Below are positions 11,501 to 23,002 of a stretch of DNA of 64,000 nucleotides, one piece after another. The stretch spans positions 992,001 to 1,056,000 of the forward strand of contig JAACJO010000001.1 of assembly GCA_013368445.1 (NCBI GenBank), given 5' to 3'. Positions within the stretch are counted from its first letter, which is position 1, and each line of letters begins with the position of its first letter. The position numbers and the translations under genes are program-made. The notes beneath the pieces are model-generated. The model ran no database searches, was not told where the DNA came from, and saw only the letters and a list, made by a program, of their open reading frames with translations. The stretch is from Leucocoprinus leucothites (taxonomy: Eukaryota; Basidiomycota; Agaricomycetes; Agaricales; Agaricaceae).

Positions 11501-13084
11501 TGTTGAAATTGACGCTGTTGAACAAGAGTTGGGTGATCTGGGAGTTGTGAGTCGGTCACGGTCGCTTTCATTAGGAGATTACACTGGACCGCCGCGGTCC
11601 CCATCCGTTTCGAGTGCACCACCTGAAGTGATGAATCTTGTGGATGATGAAGAAAGTAGTGACACGGCTGAAGGTGTGCATAGATGAATTTATTTTCTTA
11701 TTTATGGGCCCATTTATGTATATGCTATCTGTTCTGCTTTCACTTAGAGTCTAATTCGTGGAGCTTGTATTTTGCCAGCTATGGTATGTTTCTCTTAAGA
11801 GTTGGATCGTGGTACCCCTTTTCTGAATTTTCCTTATCTCTTTGTCGGGTTTCGGATTCCTCTGTGCTGTAGACGATGCCGAGAAAGAGGCGCTACGTGA
11901 AAATTGTGCCATTCTTAGAGAGACTCTTTGCAAATGGCAAGAATGTGAAACAGAGTTGAATTCACTTGGTGCACTTATTCGGCACTTCAACGTTTGTCAC
12001 GGGCCGAGGCGAATAAACCCAGAGGTGAGCTTCCTCGACCTCGTGTTTGATCCCTGGTGTGTTCGCAGAAACTGATTGATGGATGTATGCATCAGTCTCC
12101 TTGGACATGTGAATGGACGGGGTGTGGGTATACTTCTATCTCAAGAGAAGACTATCATCAGCATATTGAGAGGCATGCGGTGTATCCTTTATGGTGTCCT
12201 TTCACTGGTCAGTCTTGACTCTCTATCTGGCTATTCCCAGTTGGCCCTGATATCCTGGACATTTGTGGTTCGTGATATTATTATTGCTGTCACAGGTTGT
12301 AATGAAGTCTTCCGAACACCGCGACAGCTTATTAGACATAAACGCAGTGATCACAGCAACGAACTGGTACGACGACGAACGGTTGAGCCTTTGATCATCA
12401 GAAATCGTTCATTAATTCCTATCCCGCCAACACTGCCAAAAATACTTCCAGTATATACGATTGAATATGACTACATACGACCCGCATCGATCACCCGCCA
12501 TCGACATGAAATTCTGATGCCGTCGGTGAGCTACGCCTCTGCTATGATTTAGAGACGAGAAGTTCTGATCTCAAATGTCATAGGTCCTTCGACGTATTTC
12601 CGGAAATGTGCCAACACAATTGCATAGTTACAACGCCGCGAGACCTATGCCACCGACGCCATCAGCAAAAGATACTTTCAATGCTCCGGCGCCTGCGAAC
12701 ACCCCGTACTCGTTCCTCGAGAATCGATCAACACGATATTCGTCATACCTGTCGACGCCCGCCAGATCAAGGAATTTCCAGAGTTTGGGTTCATCATATA
12801 CTACAAATCTGGTGAAAAGGGGCTTGGTGTTGTGGCCGGAGAAAGAGGGCGCAGCAATACGGGATGAGATGATCGAGGAGTTAGAGGGAATGGAAGAGGA
12901 TGCGGTGGAAAAGGAGTTGTTGGATGGGGATGAGGACGATGTTGATGTGTTTGGGCCTACCATAAAGATTGAAACGCCCGGATCCGGTGCTAGTGGTGGC
13001 GATGTTGGTCGCGGTGGCGTCAGTGGGGGTAGCGGGACTCCTACAAATGGAGGGACTGCTTCTCGAGTATCAGCTAAACGGTGA
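8569..13084 (+). CDS. Large C2H2 zinc-finger protein, putative DNA-binding regulator
   Basis: Twelve exons join in consistent phase to 1,277 residues. Order: a short coiled N-terminus; a His-Gln-rich low-complexity run (repeat at 9162-9226); about 600 residues rich in Pro/Ser/Thr/Gln, probably disordered; a KGKGKGK basic patch; then three tandem C2H2 fingers. Finger 1 begins CKWQEC (Cx4C-x12-Hx4H), finger 2 CEWTGC (Cx4C-x12-Hx3H), finger 3 CPFTGC (Cx4C-x12-Hx4H). An acidic, then Gly-rich tail ends the protein. The architecture suggests a nuclear transcription regulator; target unknown. A 36-nt microexon (11748-11783) links the disordered part to the finger region. The intron at 9026-9078 appears to use a GC donor. 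Without these two splices the reading breaks into apparently separate frames. Confidence 0.82.
9162..9226 (+). repeat. CAGCAC hexanucleotide microsatellite encoding His-Gln repeats
   Basis: About ten near-perfect CAGCAC units lie in the coding frame of the zinc-finger gene and give alternating Gln and His. Unit number probably varies between strains through slippage. Other frames read Ser-Thr or Ala-Pro, but splice phase on both sides selects Gln-His. Confidence 0.85.
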
Positions 13085-13566
13085 ATTCGGGACCCAGGTG
13101 GGGTGTGCTTTTGTGGAGTTGGCATTGAAGCGCGTGTCAGCGAGTGGGAGAGAGAAGGCTACTAGAATAAGCTTCGCGCGGAGTAACCAATAAGTACGGC
13201 CTCCGAGTCGAGATATTCTTGTCAATATGTTGCGCTAGTGGCTGCGTCGAAATGACAGCTTTTTTGTCGACCCTTCTTTTCGGGTAATATCTTGCACAGG
13301 ACTATAGACTAGGAATTTATTGGGATTATGAATAGTGACACGTTTTGAATTGGAGGTGGAGGATACGCTATGCACATTAGGGATCGGTGTTTGCGGGAGT
13401 GATATTGAACAGGTATAGTTGTAGATCACTGGAGACAGGGATGTTTTGTGGTATTGATCTGTGTCCGGGTGACATGGGCGACCCTGAGTGGTGAGAAATA
13501 TCCCCGTATACGGAAGCTCGTCTATAGCCCTGCCGTCTTGACCTCCCTCGTGTCGCATCTTCATCC
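13085..13566. other. Intergenic region between zinc-finger and histone-fold genes
   Basis: About 480 bp between two plus-strand genes. It should hold the terminator of the first and the promoter of the second. Only short frames; no repeat or RNA gene seen. Confidence 0.4.
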
Positions 13567-16500
13567 ATGCCCGGCCTCATCGAGGACAGTAGTACGTGGA
13601 TTTTGCAACTTCGGAACGCTGCTTCTCTGTGGCTGACATTTTTCTCTCTCTTTTCATTTCAGCGCCTTCATATATCTCTTCGCAGTCGGCGGACGTTATC
13701 CTTTCAGATGTCCGACCATTTAAACTCAAAGCGGAGGCACTCTATGCCATCAACGTTCTGCTCGATGAATTCCTCTACAGTATTTTGAACAGCGCTGCTT
13801 CGCTGTCGACGGATAGGCTACGTACCAGTCTTTTGAGTTTATTACCGACGAGTCTTGGCAAGGAGGCGCTTCTGGAGGCGGAGGTCGAGCTGAGGGCGTA
13901 CTGGGACAGGACGACTGAGGGTGGACCGGCGCAGCAGCTGGAGGATGACTCAAAGACATTTCACCTGCAGTGGGCATTTGAGGTGCGTTTATTTTACTGA
14001 GATTGGTCTTTGGTGAGGCGAGGTTTGAGTGACACTGAGTGTTTATCAGCTCTTACGTCTCAAATGTGAGGCGTACTCGACCCTCAATGAATCCGACGAG
14101 GACCCCTCTGTGGAGGACCGTATTCAGGAGCGTTTCGTTCAGACAGCTGCTGTTCCTCCAAGCGCGGCGCTCTTGGCCCCCGCAGCACTCTATCTAACAG
14201 CCATTCTGGAGTGTGTATTTTTTTCTGTTTGTTCGATTGTTATGCTGCGATTGACTTGGCTGCTCCACATTTTTGTTTTGCAGGGCCATGTGCGAGTGCG
14301 TTGTTTTGATAAAATATATGGGCCGCTGATGCGGATCGGCTGAATTATATTTTTCTTATTTTTCTGTTTCCAGGCATATCCTTACGAGTGTGGGGCGGGT
14401 CGCTGCACGGGACAGTAGCCGGGTGAGCGCAAATGTGAATGATTTATTCACGGCGCTCTGCGAGGATGATTCAATTTATGGACTGTTTAGGTCTATGAGA
14501 GGTACGTCCTTTTCATGTCGGCTGTTTTTAATGAAAAGCAGTTCTCACTGACAGCTTCTGGTTGGACAGTATATGAACAGATTGAGCTGCTATCAAAAAG
14601 CCCAGTGAAATCACGCCGGAGTAAATCGTTCACACGAAGTGAACTGAGCACCACTTTAGCCTCACGGACTGGTTCTCCCCATCAGGATTTGTCGTCAGGG
14701 AAAGACTCTATATCCGTCCCGCGTTCACGCCTGTCTTCCGAGGTTTCTTCCTCCACCACTATTCCCAACATGCCTGGTATCACCACTCCCGCATCGCGCA
14801 CGTCCTTTGAAAAGGCGCGCTCGCTCAAACTGTTCAAGAACTCGCTTGAGAGCGACAACCAGAATAATGGGCTTGCGCATAGAAAGTCGGACTCGATGAT
14901 GAGCGAGAAGGACGACGGACAGCGATCGATGACACTGACAGAGGTTAGCAACCGAGCTTATTGATTGTCCTTCTCCACTCTGACAATCCGCACTACAGGA
15001 GAGCGTTCTACAGCAAGAATTTGACGACCTGATGCGATCTTCGTCCACGATGAAGGTCTCGCTTACGCCAGACCGCCTCAAGACCATGGAGGTACGCCCC
15101 CTCCCCCCGCGCCAACAGCGCTTAGTCATCAGACTTCTGAAAGATTCAAAAGATGTACAAACAAGAAAAAGATATGCAGCAGACAAGAAGACGCCCAGCT
15201 CCCTTGGCATTCAAAGACTCGGACTCGGTTCATTCCAAACGCCCTTCTCTCCGCCACGTCGACTCTATCAACGAGGACGACGAGGAGCTCGCTTTTCCTC
15301 AACCACCGCCTTCCAATTTCTCACGTCTTCGTCAGGGTGGCATTGCGACTTCACCTAGTCCCCCTGTCGCCGCTGTCGCTTCCAACTCCCGCACACGGTC
15401 AATTTCCACCTCCAGTATAGGGGCTCGTAGTTCTACCTCAAAACACAAGCAGCAATCCGCCGCTCCTTCTGCATATCCCCACCTTGCTTCCGCCATGACG
15501 CGCCCAACAAAGCCTCAGCTAGCCGAGCTTAATGGGTTTCCTCCCCGCAACCGCAAACGACAGGGAAACCGCGAATCGCTGGATCTCGATGATGTGATGA
15601 ACGGCCCCGAAGATGATGGGACCCATAAAATCACCCCTCCTGCACGTTCCCCCGTGTCCCCCAGAGGTCCTGGGCATGTGTCCTCATCGACACGGGATCT
15701 AATGGATTTCCTGGCGCAAGGGCCACCGGACGACGGGATCGACTTTATGCATAGTGATCCCCCAAGTTCGGCATCGCTTGATGCTAAACCAAAGGTAGAT
15801 CGCCTCAGAAGAATGATTTCCAAATTAAGTATCGGCAACGGCGAGAAGGCCAAGAACGGCGCGTCCTCTCATAACCCATCAAAGTCACAGTCCACAAAGC
15901 CCCCGCCCCTTCCCTCTGCCGCTTTTCCCACTCCTCCCCGCCCTCCCGGGCTCTCTAGCCAACACTCGCTAAACGGCTTGTCTTCGCTTGCAAATCGTCC
16001 CATCCCGCCTCGACCTCCGCGTGCCCCTACGCCTCCTCCTGAACGCGATATTTCTCCACCTTCCTCCCCTATCAGGGCCAGTGCTCCTCTTGCTCCTTAT
16101 TCGCCTGCGACGAGCAGCTTCGGAAGCTCAAACAGAGCACCTTCTCCTGCCCTTGTCCCTCCACGACGAGACAGCCGCGAAACTTCATCTCGTCAAACCG
16201 CCGTTAATGGAAGTCCACATGAAAGTCTCAATGGTAGCGCTAATGTGCATGTCAATGGGCAAATCAAGCATCCAGTAGACATGACTGCTTCTAAAGCGAT
16301 TTCAAACGGACCCCTAACCCGCACGACTAAAGAAGCCGATACCTCTCCCCCCTCTCTGCCTTCTGGTCCTGATGTTGGTCTCTCCCCGAGCGATGTGGCT
16401 CATCTCTACCGTTTAATGCAGCATGCCACCTCAGCTGACGAGTGTCGCCTTCTTTTACATATGATGCTTGCAAGACATAAAATCTCTCCAGGGTCGCAGG

Positions 16501-16778
16501 ACGCCATAGGATCTGCTCCTAACGAAGCAGTGGCGCCTGTTGAAGACGCTACGCTAGAACGATCCCTTGCCAGTTACTTCTTGAGCGGGGAAGAGTCACA
16601 AGGCGAGGATGGCACTTCACGCCTGTCCTCGAATTCTTCATCTTCAGTCGCCTCTGCCCCAGCGCATGACGATGACAGCGGCGTCGATGCTATTAATTCA
16701 ACACCGCCCGTATTGCCCCCTCTATCTATTGACAGCAACAACGATAACAATACCCTAGTCGGCGATATGAAAGCATAA
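13567..16778 (+). CDS. Protein with N-terminal H2B-like plus H2A-like histone folds and a long disordered tail
   Basis: Eight exons, all in phase (13567-13591, 13663-13982, 14050-14210, 14284-14295, 14374-14501, 14570-14943, 14999-15091, 15144-16778), give 915 residues. Residues about 25-90 align with histone H2B: ALYAINVLLDEFLYSIL with H2B helix 2, and LRTSLLSLLPTSLGKEAL with the TAVRLLLPGELAKHAV segment. Residues about 140-215 align with H2A: PAALYLTAILEAMCEHIL with PVYLAAVLEYLTAEIL, RVAARDSSR with GNAARDNKK, and NDLFTALCEDD with RHLQLAIRNDEE. The remaining 700 residues are Pro/Ser-rich apart from a helical patch near LSPSDVAHLYRLM. It is probably nuclear or chromatin-linked, but this is inferred from fold similarity only. 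The symbol is left blank because I do not recognise a named family. Confidence 0.8.
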
Positions 16779-18493
16779 TAATCTCATATCTTTGGATTTT
16801 CTTTTTCTTTGCGTATATTGGTATATACCTCCCGAGTGTCTTTATCGCATATGTCGTTATTCTACTATTATCTTTGTCTTTACCTTTCCCTTTACGGAAT
16901 TCCCTTGTCTAGCGTTGCCTTCATTCCATCCACTTGCTTATTTGCGCCCCTTCTTTCGCCTCTCCAAATCGAAGCTTTGTATACTCCCCGGTAGTATCTA
17001 TTATTCAACACATGCAGTTATTCAATCGTGTCCACTTTTACTTATTTGCCTTGCCTTTGTCCTTTGTGATTTATGGCAATGGCATTGTGTTCGACTTTGG
17101 GTGCCCCTTTGTGTGTGTTCCTTCATCTTGCCCTAGAGGTAGTCATTTGGTTCAGGATCGACGCTTTTTCTTCTCTTTCCTTCTTTCTTTTGCGGATATC
17201 AGTATTGTATTGAGGATTTGGTTTGTTCATTAGGTTCAGGGGTTCTACTTTTATGTACTCACAAACAGGAATTGTTCATCGTCAGGGCTCAATGTCACCG
17301 ATTTAGCTGTGTTGTTTTATTTTTATTTTTATTGGTTAGTAGTTTGAAATTGTGTTCGATGTTCCCTATCCCGGTTCGTACTCGCAATTCGCCGATCTTT
17401 GAACATTGCTAGTGAAGCGGAAGAACGTCAACGTCTGCACATTGCACAACGCGGAAAAACGCCGGTTGTTCGCCGCGTGTTTTTTTTTTTTCAGGGAAAT
17501 GAGTTGGCCGTTTGATGTTCCTGTGCAGGTCAAATGTGGGGAGCGCGTAGCCAGGAGAAACAAAAAAAAAAAAAAGAAGCACAGGGAGGCCTCCGGCCGC
17601 CACGAGCTCAAAGAACCGGAGCTTCCATCATGAACCTGATACAACGCTAAGCGCTAAGCGCCCTGAGACTAGAATGATGCTTAAAATCTAGACTCTGTTG
17701 TGACATTTCATGAATCCACTGAGGACTTGGCCTGATGATGACGTTGAGCGTTTGATAGCTTTTTTTTTGCTTGACTCACGCGGCGGTGTTGTGAGTGGAT
17801 ATTTTTTTGATCACCGCCGCGCTAATCCTTGTGATAAAGTCGTTTTTTATTTTCTTCCTTCTCTTGGGCGGATGCACTATGTGATTGGCAATTGTTTTTC
17901 AGTATACTTAGTCGCGGGACGAAGGGAGCGAGGGAGCGAACAGTTACTTATGAGGTGTTTTTTTTTTCGGCCCTTGGAGTCTCTCAAGACACAGACCCGA
18001 CCCGACTAAAAAAAGCTGGAAATTTCCGGAACTTCCAAGCTACTTAGCAGTAATTGGTAAGTATGGCTTGTGCGCAATTTAATAGTGGCCTTGGTCTGAT
18101 GAAGATGATATTGTGGGGTGTCAATGAATTTGTATGGAGGGACAATAAGTCATTAATAACGAGTTCATAGGAAGGTTCTCTTGAGTGAATTTTCAATGAA
18201 ATGATATTTGCGAGCCAAACTCGGCGGTTAGTACACAATTGACTTGTTCCCAACCGAGCAACCTCCGAGGTACACGTAGCACTATGATGTGGCGAAAACG
18301 GGGCATGAAATTAATTGAAGCCTAGCCAGCGGTTTGCCGAAAAATTGTTGACGCTGAAGTTCCGAGAAGCAAAGAATCGTAAAAGCGAAAAAAAATAACG
18401 CCGCGAAGTTTTGAGATTAAGCAACGCTGTACACAACACACGCCCACAAGCGACCTAAAATAACCACACCACACCACCACCACCAGGGGCAGG
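16779..18493. other. Convergent intergenic region with poly-T and poly-A tracts
   Basis: About 1.7 kb between two converging stop codons. The first 600 bases are pyrimidine-rich and fit a long 3' UTR. A run of about 12 T near 17480 and one of about 14 A near 17565 face each other across about 70 bases; further T runs lie at 17760, 17805 and 17956. A short nested palindrome of GCGCTAA units sits near 17646. No RNA polymerase III boxes or protein gene could be supported. Confidence 0.45.
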
Positions 18494-21400
18494 TTATTGT
18501 ACCTCTACCGACACAGCAATACCCATCGACGCCAATTCTGCGCAGAGGTATCTAAATACATAAGGAACAGCCACCACATCCAGATCGCCTCCTTTATTCG
18601 ATGCTCTCCCGAGCACATTTTGAGATGAAATCGCCACACGGACATCAGCCTGAGGTCTCTGCAAGTGTTGACCTGTTTCAAGGGCTTGTCGTTCACGTTC
18701 TTCCTCTTCTTCAGCGGCTACACGACAGACGCGACAATATTCACCATTTGGACCGGTCGGTTTGATTGATCCCGAGGTCCCTAGTGATACTTCTCCCAGA
18801 CTGATATCTTCGTAACCGAGTGAGATAAGACTGCCGCACGTGCGACAAACCCAGGCGGTCGAATAGTCTGAGCAGTTCATCAATCTGTCTTGAAGGAGGA
18901 ATGACGTTCCGTGTGCAATAAGGGCATCGCGTTCCATTTCACCGAATCGGATACCTCCGGCTCGTTTACGGCCCTAGCGAGAGGCAAAGAGGCAAATGGG
19001 TGAGTTGACTGAATGTAGAGAAGGTCCCTTTGGTAAACAAAGAAAGGTTTTGACTCTCACCTTGACAGGTTGTCGAGTGATTGGATCAACTGGACCTGTT
19101 GTGCGGACTTGGAACTTGTCTAGCACCATGTGACGCAGTCTTTGATAGTAGACCACGCCGATGTATATATCGGCTGCGAATTCTTGTCCCGTTATGCCCG
19201 AGTACATGGGTTCGTTCCCGTAATAGTTGTACCCCGCGGTGAGTAGTTGATCACCAAAGTAGTCGATCGCTCTGTCCTTTTCTGAGAATCTGTCGGTGAG
19301 AACAACAAATGATCGGCAGGTGAGTGGTCATAATAGCTTGGTACAGGGTGAGATGACTTACTTGAATGGAGTGGCATCCTGGGCGAGGCCGTGCATCGCA
19401 CCGGCTTTACCCGCCATACTCTCGACTAGCATACCAATCGTCATCCGACTAGGGAATGCATGGGGATTGATAATGACATCGGGCTGCATACCACTCTCCG
19501 TGAATGGCATATCAACCGCAGGCCATTTCTGCGAACATACACCTTTTTGTCCATGCCGCGACGAGAACTTATCGCCAATGACTGGAGCACGACTGATGCG
19601 TAGTGTGATGTGGATCTTCTGAAGTTCTGTATCTCCGGAATCACTCCCTGTTTCAAGGCTGTGTTAGAGACCGTGACCTGACTTCTTATGTGTCGAGATG
19701 TACTCGCCCAACAGTCGAACTTCATCAACATACGCCATCTCGTCTCCTTTGTATTTGACAAACTTCGTCCGGCCGGCGGTGTCGTCAATGTATGCTGCAA
19801 CGGGATCTCCTGGCTTGAGCCGGGTGCCAATGTAAGGCAAACCGTCAAGATCCAAGAATTCAATGCATAGATGTGCTCGATCACCGTCTAAACGGATATC
19901 GGGGCCTAGACCAAAGTGTAATGATGGAGCAGTCAAGGACTTGTTCGATCCTCGCATGTCTTTGAGATCGACGATCTGGGACTTGTACACGGACCCGTAA
20001 GCGAACCCACGCTCATGCGCTGACTTGTTTAGAATCATAGCATCCTCCATGTCATAACCGGTATATGAGATGACGGCCACGATGGCATTGGTACCGTTCG
20101 GATACGAATCCATGGCATAAGTGCTATGGAGTGCAGGTCGGACGACAGGGCTTTGACCGGTTTGAAGTCGATATAACTTGTTATCCGTACGGTGTTTGAG
20201 AGCCGTTGACGGTGTACCCATACTTTGTTTACCCATCTGAGATTGATGTCAAGTTCAGTCGAAAAAGCTAAATGGAGAGGCATATTTACCTGACATTGGT
20301 AGATGTTCCGAGGACTCTGATGAAAGATATGGATCTTGGGCTACTTTTCTGAAACCAGAAAAACATACCTGATTGAAATCGGAGAATGGCGTAAGATTGG
20401 CAAGGATAGACAGGAAATTTGTGGGGTCATGCTCAACATGCGTTGAGGTGGCATCAATCTCCTCGGGAAGACAGGCGATATTCATATACACCTGTTCGAA
20501 CGAGCCAACCTGGTCGTTCCGCCCGTTTGGTAAATATTTTACAGGTCGCATCATACGTGAACGGTTCGAGAACAGAAAAAGTCCAGGGTACTGGCCTCCT
20601 TCAAATTCAGGGACGAAGCCTATTTCGAAGTCAAGAGGTATATCGTTCTTGCCTTCGGTCTTCCAGATGCGTAGATTTCTGGCAAGCTGGGCTGCCATCG
20701 ATGGCTGAGCCCATCCAATGATACGGCCATCAAGTTGTACACAGATGTTTTTCCGGCCGTCAATCGACGGTGTGAACACCTGCGTCATTCCATAGGCGGC
20801 AAGGAGGGCGGGTATGTGTTTGACAGAGAGGGGAGATGTAACTATTCTGCACGTTCGAGAGAGATGATTAAGGAGGCCACAAGGGGAGCCATCAGGAGTG
20901 TGGACAGGGCACAAGAAGCCTAAAAATCCGATCAGTCTGGCTCGAGTACTGTTGCTGCTGTTCTGACTTACCCCATGCTTCTGGCAAAAGCTTCCTGACG
21001 GTGGTAGTCTTGAGCTCGGCGAAAAATGCGCCACGATGTATACACCGGAAGTGACTGATATATCGCTGCCAATTTAACTTCTCAGCTACAATGGTGAACC
21101 CTGAAGCTTGCTGGAGGTCGAGGCCCGTTGGTGAAACGAGATTGCCCGTAGCCAAGAAATTTGCCAATTTTGCACCGATATCAAAATTAACTTTAGATAC
21201 CACTTTAGCGAAGTACCGTTCTGATGTAGATGCGTCAGCCGTGAAATTTATGTGCCACAATGGAGAGCACATACTATCATTAAAATCAACTGCAGCTCCA
21301 TTCCGGACATCAAGGGCAACTGTGTTACGGATATTGTTGAGGATCTCCTCCATACGCTCCTTGATAATCATGCCATACAAGGTCCCTGGGAGTAGAACTT

Positions 21401-22795
21401 CCTGGTGTTGGGGAGAGTCGGGGTTGTCTGCGCAACAGGAACCCGAGACAAGGGAGAAGAGTTTGCGCAGCATGAAACTGGAACAGTACTGTTAGAGCCA
21501 TTCTTGTCGGGAATTTTCAAGCAACTTACAGAAGCATGCGGAACTTGTCCCTGGCAGAATCCAAATGAACGAGGACCACCTTCTGAATGAGCCAAGCTCC
21601 TACAGCTGTGTTTGTCCAGTCTTCCGGAAGATTAAGCACGACTCTGAATTTGTCGCCCAGGTAATCGAGACACTGTTCTCCGGTATTCAGAGTGAAAACT
21701 TTGAAGCTTCGAAGTAAGAGTTCAACACGGTCCGTTAGGAAAGTGTTTTCATAATCTTGCATCATAACGCCCTCAAAAACCTCCTTATCTGAAGCACCCA
21801 CCAGGGCCTTTAGAATAAGCATGATTGGAATCACGTATTCTTGCTTGCGCCAGCTGAACCGTAACATAGCGCTTCCGTTGGAGAGGTAATGGAGGGTATT
21901 TGTGGCACTGGTCTGATCCGGGCGAACACAGCGTATCTGGACGGCGTATTGAGTGTATGATGGCCCACGGTTGGCGAAGGAGGGGCGAAGGAGGGAAATA
22001 ACATGATTCCGCCTTGGAAGGATGAGATATCGAATGAGACGCTCATTACCATTGATAATGAAATAACCGCCAAACTCTTCGGGTTCTTCATGCTTTGCGA
22101 CCAGAGCGGCTGAAGACAGACCCTTCAAGTTACAACGTACAGACTGGATCAGTCAATCAGTATGCAAATTCTCCAAGCTCAGTGAGTTTAACGCACGCGG
22201 ACCATAATGGGTAATAGGCCGCAATCTTTGACCATCTCACTCGTTTGACCGTGGGGGTCTGTCCAACAAATTTTGATAGTCATACGACCCCGATAGGACG
22301 TGAGCCGCTCACGAGCCTGTGGTATGTTATTCGCCAAATTATCTTGTCTTGGGTTTACAAGGACGAACCTCGGAAGGAAATACTCTTCGCTCAGTGACTT
22401 GACTACGTTCGGGAACTTGTGGTTTTCCGATGGTGGTTTGTTCAATCCATACTGAAATACAAGTATGTCCAGTTAGACATGCTTCAGAGCATATTTTGCG
22501 AAAACGCACTCCGGATGCGATTACCGCGAGAATCAGAGTCATGGCCATTTCCGTCAAATACTACGCGTTCTCCTATGTCTTTGATGGCAAGAGAGAGGAA
22601 TCCTCGTCCATCGCCATCCCCAACTGGTAAACCAGAGTCGTCGAACAATGCATTAAAAGATTCGATATGCGGAGTTACGAACTCGTTTAAGACGTTGTAA
22701 GACGAGGCATCTCTCGGTGGGTGTCTGAAAGATTTCTCGCGCTCTAGAGTATTGAACGTGGGTTTTCTGGAAGCATGCTCAGAGCCATCGGGCAT
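18494..22795 (-). CDS. RPA135: DNA-directed RNA polymerase I second-largest subunit
   Basis: Beta-like subunit of RNA polymerase I, which makes precursor rRNA in the nucleolus. The sequence has the polymerase hallmarks [31 protein letters not shown] and [14 protein letters not shown]. The form of the last motif, followed by [16 protein letters not shown], fits Pol I rather than Pol II or III. The N-terminus ([17 protein letters not shown]) and the block [14 protein letters not shown] also fit Pol I. The C-terminal zinc site is seen as CRTCGS and CRVC. About ten short introns interrupt the frame; those checked near the 5' end restore conserved joins such as FPSE-ARERL. Length is about 1,200 residues, usual for the family. 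It diverges from NUP98 with 207 bp between starts. Confidence 0.95.
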
Positions 22796-23002
22796 TGCAG
22801 CAGAGTGTATATTGGCCCATTAGCTCTCGCCTCTGGGATTGATTGCCAAAAAAAAATTTGCACGTGCCTAGATGAGTCACGTGCGCGTGTGAATCATCAC
22901 CATCGCCTGTTCGGTGCCAGAGGACTTGGTAAATCTGAGTCGAGAGAAGCGGGCCTACTTAAACTCTGTACCCCCTAACGCCTGATTTCTGCTCTTCCTA
23001 CA
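22796..23002. promoter_or_regulatory. Bidirectional promoter of RPA135 and NUP98 with two CACGTG boxes
   Basis: Only 207 bp separate two outward-facing start codons. CACGTG occurs at 22861-22866 and 22878-22883. The second overlaps a TGAGTCA at 22873-22879, which matches AP-1/Gcn4-type bZIP sites. Such a dense set of sites midway between the genes suggests joint control of a ribosome-synthesis gene and a nuclear pore gene. Confidence 0.5.

Noticed and set aside
17470..17580. Poly-T and poly-A runs as a possible Pol III gene or large hairpin
   Set aside because: No A or B box between them and the arms do not pair beyond the homopolymers; more likely UTR low-complexity sequence.
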